Assembly (NCBI RefSeq): GCF_041765605.1
Contig: NZ_CP168900.1
Coordinates: 2,124,001-2,188,000, forward strand
DNA from: Listeria monocytogenes
Lineage (GTDB): Bacteria; Bacillota; Bacilli; Lactobacillales; Listeriaceae
Length of the DNA stretch: 64,000 nt
Direction: 5' to 3'
In this document: one piece after another, positions 58,465-64,000 of the stretch
Numbering within the stretch: position 1 is the stretch's first letter
Layout: every line of letters begins with the position of its first letter
Notes under the pieces: generated by a model
Database searches by the model: none
What the model was told of the DNA's origin: nothing
Seen by the model: the letters and a program-made list of their open reading frames with translations, nothing else
Position numbers and translations under genes: made by a program

Positions 58465-59796
58465 TTATTTAAATAGAATATGTTTTTTCTTCATATAGAA
58501 TACGATGGATGCTGCTACAATCATTTCTGAAATCGGAATTGCTAGCCAAACGCCCGGAATACCAATGATTGGTGGCAGCACTAGTAGGAAGATGACCATG
58601 AAAATAATCTCACGCGATATTGTAATCCATGTGGCCATTTTTACCTTGTCCGATGTTTGGAAATAGGTCATCATAACAAAGTTGAAGCCCATGAACAGAT
58701 AAGCTGTATAGAATAATTTGATACCGTTACTTGCTAAATCTCTAATTTCCGGGCTAAAGTTCCCGAACATCGAAACGAGCAAGTTGGAACCGAAGAGACC
58801 AACGAGCAAAAAGCCTACTCCAGTGCTGAACGCTACCATAATCGCAATTTTCAACGTTTCTATTTCTTTTTGTCTAGCTTTCGCGCCCCGATAATAACTA
58901 ATAAGTGGTTGAATCGCGGACCCCATTCCAAGGAACAACATCAAAATCACACTGTGCGTATAATTGAGTACCGAGAACGCCGCCACACCAGCAGTCCCTG
59001 CAATAGCTGCTATCGAAATATTATAACCTAGCGTAAATACAGACACCCCAACTTCCGCTAAAAAGCTTGGTAAGCCAATTGCTAAAGTCTTCTTGAAAAA
59101 CGCTTTGTTCCAGTCTACTTTGACAAATTTTAAGCGACTTGATTTTTTGAAGAAATGGGTAATTAAAATGAGTACACCGATAATGATTGCAATCATCGTA
59201 GCAAGTGCAGAACCCGTCACGCCCCATTCGAATACAAACAAGAATAAATAGTTCAAAATAACATTACTGATTGCTGTTACAATAAGCGCAATCATCGATA
59301 AATTAGGATCGCCATCATTACGTACAAAAATACTTAAAATATTTTCTAGTGTAAGCGCAAATCCAAATACGAGCAGGATGTTCATATACTCAAGCACATA
59401 ACCAATCGTATCATCATTCGCACCTAAAAAATAAGCTAATGGTACTTTAAAAATAAACGCTATAATTCCAATAATAACTGTGATTGAAACAACGGCTAGA
59501 ATCGCATTGGTGAAAATCGTTTGAGCTTTCGCGACATTTTTCTCTCCAATCGCAAAGGAAAACTGAGTCGCAGCACCAATCCCAATCCAAATAGAAATCG
59601 CTGTAAAAATCGTAAATACAGGCACCGCTATATTTATCCCAGCCAGCGCCACTCCGCCGAGCTTATGCCCAACAAAAATTCCATCAATCACAATATTTAA
59701 AGACATTAACAACATTCCCACTAAGGAAGGAATTAAATATCTAAAGTAAATCTTTTTAACTGAATCTGTTTCTAAAATTTCCATATTTTTTGCCAT
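58465..59796 (-). CDS. MATE family efflux transporter
   Basis: 443-residue twelve-helix multidrug/toxin antiporter of the MatE/NorM-DinF type (SLVGMLLMSLNIVIDGIFVGHKLGGVALAGINIAVP near the start; GMGSAIQPLISYYRGAKAR near 285). Start ATG has AGAGGTG upstream, 9 bp after the tetR stop, so regulator and pump form an operon. Substrate unknown. Confidence 0.93.
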   Translation of the reverse strand: MAKNMEILETDSVKKIYFRYLIPSLVGMLLMSLNIVIDGIFVGHKLGGVALAGINIAVPVFTIFTAISIWIGIGAATQFSFAIGEKNVAKAQTIFTNAILAVVSITVIIGIIAFIFKVPLAYFLGANDDTIGYVLEYMNILLVFGFALTLENILSIFVRNDGDPNLSMIALIVTAISNVILNYLFLFVFEWGVTGSALATMIAIIIGVLILITHFFKKSSRLKFVKVDWNKAFFKKTLAIGLPSFLAEVGVSVFTLGYNISIAAIAGTAGVAAFSVLNYTHSVILMLFLGMGSAIQPLISYYRGAKARQKEIETLKIAIMVAFSTGVGFLLVGLFGSNLLVSMFGNFSPEIRDLASNGIKLFYTAYLFMGFNFVMMTYFQTSDKVKMATWITISREIIFMVIFLLVLPPIIGIPGVWLAIPISEMIVAASIVFYMKKKHILFK

Positions 59797-59805
59797 ACTA
59801 CACCT

Positions 59806-60396
59806 CTAATTCAAAGCTTTTAGCGTAATTCCTCTCCAGAAAATTTGCCATAAAGCTGTGATTTTCTTTTCCGTTCTTTCCGGATCGTTCACGTACACAA
59901 TGTCTACAATAACTGCGTCGAGAATTCCCATATAAGCTTCTTTCATCGTTTCCACATCTTGCATTGGAATTAACTTTTGCTCCATCCAATTACTAAATAA
60001 ATTAGTAAATTCATGTTCCATTTGTAGCACGTTCTCGGTAATATCTGCTTGGACCACTTCATACAAATGCTTCGGCGGATAAAACCCGTAACGCAACCAA
60101 AATTGATAGGCCTCGTCCGTATCGTATAATTCCTTCACACCAAAAAGTAAACTAGACAAAACAAGATCTGGTCTGGATAAATCACTATCCCGAAGTTTTG
60201 CCCGGTAGTAATCTATTTCTGTTGATTTCGCGTCCTTCATAATGGATAAAAACAAATCATCTTTATCTTTAAAATGAGAATAGATGGATTGTTTCTTCAG
60301 CCCCACAACCCCTGCAATATCAGCAAGCGATGTTCCTTCAAAACCGTTATTAGCAAAAAGTGTCAGTGCAGCTTGTTTGATTTCTTCTTTTCTCAT
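59806..60396 (-). CDS. TetR family transcriptional regulator
   Basis: 196 residues with the N-terminal TetR HTH (RKEEIKQAALTLFANNGFEGTSLADIAGVVGLKKQSIYSHFKDKDDLF) and a helical ligand domain. The second of two adjacent ATGs (60396) has the better spacing from GAGGGG. Directly upstream lies a 20-bp near-palindrome that is probably its own operator, so it should autoregulate with the MATE pump. Confidence 0.93.
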   Translation of the reverse strand: MRKEEIKQAALTLFANNGFEGTSLADIAGVVGLKKQSIYSHFKDKDDLFLSIMKDAKSTEIDYYRAKLRDSDLSRPDLVLSSLLFGVKELYDTDEAYQFWLRYGFYPPKHLYEVVQADITENVLQMEHEFTNLFSNWMEQKLIPMQDVETMKEAYMGILDAVIVDIVYVNDPERTEKKITALWQIFWRGITLKALN

Positions 60397-60417
60397 CATT
60401 CCACCCCTCTCAAAAAA

Positions 60418-60437
60418 ACTGACGACCGTTCGTAAGT
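60418..60437. promoter_or_regulatory. TetR operator
   Basis: 20-bp near-palindrome ACTgACGAcCGtTCGTaAGT with 16 of 20 positions symmetric, centred 32 bp upstream of tetR. Confidence 0.7.
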
Positions 60438-60473
60438 TATTCTCTCACGAAAAAATTTCTTTGTCAACAAAAA

Positions 60474-60499
60474 AATCCACTCTAATAAAAGAGTGGATT
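60474..60499 (-). terminator. terminator of the esterase gene
   Basis: 10-bp perfect stem aatccactct / agagtggatt with T-run on the minus strand. Confidence 0.85.
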
Positions 60500-60506
60500 C
60501 AGGAAT

Positions 60507-61550
60507 TTATTTTTCTTCTAAAAACTCGCTAATCAATTCGTATGTCTCATCGGTCGCTTCTGAGTTAGTTGTCATGAAGCCATGTGGAACTTTTTCAAAG
60601 CGTTTGGCAAATACTTCTACGCCGGCGTCTTTTAATTTCTTCGCATATGCTTCCCCTTGATCTCTAAGTGGATCAAATTCAGCAGTCGCAATAAATGTTT
60701 TTGGTAGTCCGACTAAATCTTTGCTACGTATTGGTGCAACGAGTGGATCGTATTTACGATCGCTTGCATTCGCAATATATAATTTAAAGAATTTATCTAA
60801 TGATTCTTTCGTAAGCACGTAGCCTTCTGCAAATTCATCCATTGACGGATAAAGAACAGACGCATCACGACTGAAAATATCTGTCGCTGGATAAAGTAAA
60901 ATTTGAGCAGTGATATTTGGTTTACCTTTTGATTTAGCAATTTGAGTCACAACGGTTGCTAAGTTTCCGCCTACGCTATCTCCTGCAACGATAATGTCTG
61001 AGGATTTAGCTCGTAAGCTAGTACGATGATTTTGAACCCATAGTAGCGCGGCATAGGCATCTTCCACTGCTGCTGGGAATGGATTTTCTGGAGCAAGTCG
61101 GTAATCAACAGTAACCACGCGAGCACCTGTTGTTTGAACAAGTTTTCTGGCAATCGCATCATGTGTTTGCAGTCCGCCTAGAACAAATCCGCCACCATGA
61201 TAGTAAACGATAATTTCAAAAGGTCCGTCTTCTTGCGGCGTATAAATTCGAATTGGAATTTTGCCAGCCGGGCCATCAATTTTTTTATTTTCAACATCGC
61301 CAATTTCGATATCTTTTGCTGAAGGTAATGCTTTTGTCGCTAGTCTCATATATTTATATCGCGAATCTACGTCGGATAACGGTGAAGTGTTTTTCACAAA
61401 TTCCTGTGAAGCTTCATCTAAATTCTCCAGTACCTCGGGATTATATTCTTTTTTCCCAACCGCTTTTTTGTAAATAAAGAAAACGATTAATAATGGAAGT
61501 AGAATGATCCCAGCAAAACCGATAGCGATCCATTTTATTGTATTTTTCAC
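60507..61550 (-). CDS. HSL-family alpha/beta hydrolase (esterase/lipase)
   Basis: 347 residues: N-terminal membrane anchor (about 7-28), then a hormone-sensitive-lipase-type fold with the oxyanion motif YYHGGGFVLGG near 117, nucleophile in VAGDSVGGNLATV near 190, acid near TAEFDPLRDQG (Asp) and histidine in VPHGFMTT near 323. Start is GTG with GGAG 9 nt upstream. A secreted or membrane-bound carboxylesterase; natural substrate unknown. Confidence 0.88.
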   Translation of the reverse strand: MKNTIKWIAIGFAGIILLPLLIVFFIYKKAVGKKEYNPEVLENLDEASQEFVKNTSPLSDVDSRYKYMRLATKALPSAKDIEIGDVENKKIDGPAGKIPIRIYTPQEDGPFEIIVYYHGGGFVLGGLQTHDAIARKLVQTTGARVVTVDYRLAPENPFPAAVEDAYAALLWVQNHRTSLRAKSSDIIVAGDSVGGNLATVVTQIAKSKGKPNITAQILLYPATDIFSRDASVLYPSMDEFAEGYVLTKESLDKFFKLYIANASDRKYDPLVAPIRSKDLVGLPKTFIATAEFDPLRDQGEAYAKKLKDAGVEVFAKRFEKVPHGFMTTNSEATDETYELISEFLEEK

Positions 61551-61663
61551 ATTCGCTCAACTCCTTCAATATAACTTCATTAACAAGTATAGCAGTTTTA
61601 CGAACAGGAACCAATTTATTACTATTTGAAATGATTATTTTTATTTGAAAATGTATTTTTAAG

Positions 61664-61681
61664 CATAATTATGAATAATTT
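61664..61681. promoter_or_regulatory. ArgR (ARG) box upstream of argG
   Basis: cataattatgaataattt resembles the ARG box core TNTGNATWWWWATNCANA. A second partial match (tgtatatttatgaata) lies at 61736-61751, on the other side of the promoter. Confidence 0.5.
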
Positions 61682-61693
61682 AAAATAAAAAGG

Positions 61694-61722
61694 TTGATAT
61701 ATAAAAGCATCGGTGTTAATAT
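61694..61722 (+). promoter_or_regulatory. promoter of argGH
   Basis: TTGATA, 17 nt, TAATAT, about 42 bp upstream of argG and flanked by candidate ArgR sites. Confidence 0.6.
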
Positions 61723-61764
61723 AAATACAAATGTTTGTATATTTATGAATAGGGGATGTTTACA

Positions 61765-62979
61765 ATGGCGAAAGAAAAAATCGTATTAGCTTACTCAGGT
61801 GGGTTAGATACTTCTGTGGCAATTCAGTGGTTAGTAGAATCAGGTTATGAAGTTATTGCATGTTGCTTAGATGTTGGTGAAGGCAAAAATTTGGATTTTA
61901 TTAAAGAAAAAGCCATTACTGTTGGAGCAAGTGAATCCTACACGATTGATGCAAAAGAAGAATTCGCGGAGGATTTTGCGTTAATTGCCCTTCAAGCCCA
62001 CGCATATTATGAAGGAAAATATCCACTTATTTCCGCTTTAAGTCGTCCGTTAATTGCGAAAAAATTAGTAGAAGTCGCTCGTCAAGAAGGCGCCTCTGCT
62101 ATCGCTCATGGCTGTACTGGTAAAGGAAATGACCAAGTTCGGTTTGAAGTAGCGATTCATGCACTTGCTCCTGATTTAAAAGTTGTTTCCCCTGTCCGTG
62201 ATTGGAAATGGTCTAGAGAAGAAGAAATCAATTACGCCAAAGAACATAACATCCCTGTTCCAATTGATTTAGATAATCCCTTCTCGATTGACCAAAACCT
62301 TTGGGGTAGAAGTAACGAATGTGGTGTGCTTGAAAACCCATGGACAACACCTCCAGAAGCAGCTTACGACTTAACAGTGAGCTTAGAAGACGCACCAGAT
62401 ACGCCAGATATTGTTGAAATTACGTTTGATGCCGGTATTCCAATTTCTCTAAATGGAGAAAATATGAGCCTAGCAAATTTGATCCTTACTTTAAATGAAA
62501 TTGCTGGAAAACATGGTGTCGGTAGAATTGATCATATCGAAAATCGTTTAGTTGGTATTAAATCACGTGAAGTATATGAATGTCCGGCCGCAGTCACTTT
62601 GATTACTGCACATAAAGAATTAGAAGACTTAACTTTTGTTCGTGAAGTGGCACATTTCAAACCTATTATCGAACAAAAAATCAGCGAAACAATTTACAAT
62701 GGCCTATGGTTCTCACCTTTAACAGAAGCTTTAGTTGCTTTCTTAAAATCCACGCAAAAATTCGTGAACGGTACGATTCGCGTCAAATTATTTAAAGGTC
62801 ATGCCATTGTGGAAGGAAGAAAATCACCAAATTCGCTTTATGATGAAAACCTAGCGACTTACACTTCTTCCGATACATTCGACCAAGATGCAGCAGTTGG
62901 TTTCATCAAGCTTTGGGGATTACCAACGAAAGTAAGCGCAGAAGTTAATTCAAAAGTGACAATAACAACTGAGGTGTAA
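61765..62979 (+). CDS. argG: argininosuccinate synthase
   Basis: ATP-dependent condensation of citrulline and aspartate, arginine biosynthesis. 404 residues with the P-loop [15 protein letters not shown] near 9, [12 protein letters not shown] near 115 and [14 protein letters not shown] near 145. ATG 61765 chosen, 9 nt from AGGGG; the ATG at 61756 overlaps the SD. Followed after 3 bp by argH. Confidence 0.97.
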   Translation: MAKEKIVLAYSGGLDTSVAIQWLVESGYEVIACCLDVGEGKNLDFIKEKAITVGASESYTIDAKEEFAEDFALIALQAHAYYEGKYPLISALSRPLIAKKLVEVARQEGASAIAHGCTGKGNDQVRFEVAIHALAPDLKVVSPVRDWKWSREEEINYAKEHNIPVPIDLDNPFSIDQNLWGRSNECGVLENPWTTPPEAAYDLTVSLEDAPDTPDIVEITFDAGIPISLNGENMSLANLILTLNEIAGKHGVGRIDHIENRLVGIKSREVYECPAAVTLITAHKELEDLTFVREVAHFKPIIEQKISETIYNGLWFSPLTEALVAFLKSTQKFVNGTIRVKLFKGHAIVEGRKSPNSLYDENLATYTSSDTFDQDAAVGFIKLWGLPTKVSAEVNSKVTITTEV

Positions 62980-62982
62980 AAA

Positions 62983-64000
62983 ATGGAAAAACTATGGGGC
63001 GGACGTTTTCAAGGGAAAAGTGAAGCATGGATTGACGATTTTGGTGCTTCGATTTCTTTCGATCAAAAAATGGCAAAAGAAGACTTGGCGGGAAGTTTAG
63101 CGCATGTCGCCATGCTCAGCAAATGCGGAATTATTCCTGCTTCAGAAGCAGCTGAAATTACGGCCGGATTAAAAATCCTCCAAGAAAAATTAGCGCTTGG
63201 TGAGCTCGAATTCAGCACAGTTAACGAAGATATTCATTTAAATATCGAAAAACTATTGCACGAGGAAATCGGTCCAGTCGCTGGAAAACTTCATACGGCG
63301 CGCAGTCGGAATGATCAGGTTGCAACAGACATGCATTTATATTTAAAACAAGCCGTAGCAGAAATTATTCAGTCATTAAAACATTTACGCGTAGTGCTTG
63401 TTCAAAAAGCAGAGTTGCATGTTGAAACAATTATGCCTGGCTATACGCATTTGCAACACGCCCAGCCCCTGTCGTTTGCTCATCATTTACTTGCTTACTT
63501 TGGAATGTTTACACGGGATTTGGAGCGTTTAGAAGAAAGTGTCAAACGGATTGATATTTCGCCGCTCGGTTCTGCGGCGCTTGCTGGAACGACTTTTCCG
63601 ATTGACCGGGCGTATAGCGCTGAATTACTTGGCTTTTCTGCTGTTTATGAAAATAGTTTGGACGGCGTGAGTGATCGTGATTTTATTATCGAGTTTCTTA
63701 GTAACAGTTCTATTTTAATGATGCATTTATCGCGTTTTTGTGAGGAATTGATACTTTGGACGAGTCATGAATTTCAATTTGTCGAGTTAACGGATGCTTT
63801 TTCAACGGGAAGTTCAATTATGCCGCAAAAGAAAAATCCAGATATGGCAGAGTTAATTCGTGGAAAAACGGGTCGGGTTTACGGAAACCTGTTCGGCATG
63901 CTAACGGTTTTAAAAGGGTTGCCGCTCGCTTATAATAAAGATTTACAAGAAGATAAAGAAGGCATGTTTGATACGCTTGAGACGGTTCAGACCAGCTTAG
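62983..64000 (+). CDS. argH: argininosuccinate lyase, 5' part
   Basis: Cleaves argininosuccinate to arginine and fumarate. About 339 of roughly 456 codons are present before the window ends. Begins [33 protein letters not shown] near 106; the fumarate-lyase signature [16 protein letters not shown] near 277 is intact. Start ATG has GAGGTG 7 nt upstream. Operon with argG. Confidence 0.97.
   Translation, partial: MEKLWGGRFQGKSEAWIDDFGASISFDQKMAKEDLAGSLAHVAMLSKCGIIPASEAAEITAGLKILQEKLALGELEFSTVNEDIHLNIEKLLHEEIGPVAGKLHTARSRNDQVATDMHLYLKQAVAEIIQSLKHLRVVLVQKAELHVETIMPGYTHLQHAQPLSFAHHLLAYFGMFTRDLERLEESVKRIDISPLGSAALAGTTFPIDRAYSAELLGFSAVYENSLDGVSDRDFIIEFLSNSSILMMHLSRFCEELILWTSHEFQFVELTDAFSTGSSIMPQKKNPDMAELIRGKTGRVYGNLFGMLTVLKGLPLAYNKDLQEDKEGMFDTLETVQTSL

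Overview
The window is low-GC Firmicute chromosome. Gene order and content (dcw cell-wall cluster, ylb cluster, ctaA/ctaB, mscL, bsh immediately after groESL, rex, tsaBDE, argGH) point to Listeria, most likely L. monocytogenes. This identification rests on remembered gene order and protein sequence, not on a search.

Layout: (1) 84-6768, minus strand: mraZ-rsmH-ftsL-pbpB-murE-mraY, part of the division and cell-wall operon. (2) 6971-23735: an MFS exporter divergent from an SgrR-like regulator; then DUF3397, panE, DUF177-rpmF, tmcAL, a short UvrA paralogue, ylbL-coaD-rsmD-ylbG-ylbF, a CAP-domain protein, ctaB/ctaA, a K+ channel and a MOSC protein. (3) 23754-31876: a YcnI/YcnJ copper pair, mscL, a lipase plus lipoprotein pair that looks like a T7SS TslA/TilA toxin-immunity pair, small membrane proteins, and bile salt hydrolase. 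(4) 32132-46508: groESL with a CIRCE operator, a CPBP protease, rex, an ABC-F ATPase, a previously unlabelled type I toxin-antitoxin locus (39179-39530), tsaDBE/rimI, lipoproteins, paired crcB genes, a GyrI-like protein and an APH-like kinase. (5) 46669-54742: an 8-kb integrative element in a tRNA-Leu(GAG) gene, bounded by 66-bp direct repeats. (6) 54783-64000: an LPXTG adhesin with an HTH-TPR regulator, a tetR-MATE pair with an operator, an HSL-family esterase, argG and the 5' part of argH.

The accessory element is the most novel part. It carries a tyrosine integrase, a serine resolvase with a candidate res site, a Ser/Thr protein kinase whose C-terminus resembles the AbiJ N-terminal family of abortive-infection proteins, a CoiA-like Cys/His protein, a sigma-region-4-like regulator that appears to use a non-canonical start codon, a structured oriT-like patch without a relaxase, a small HTH plus membrane protein operon, and a CI-like repressor whose peptidase residues are lost, sitting over two copies of one palindromic operator. 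No structural phage genes, replication protein or relaxase is visible. My reading is a defence-carrying, helper-dependent integrative element. The defence role is inference.

Start codons were re-chosen where a Shine-Dalgarno sequence clearly favoured an internal start (murE, MFS, tmcAL, uvrA-like, rsmD, ctaB, K+ channel, bsh, CPBP, rex, tsaD, rimI, crcB, tetR, argG and others).
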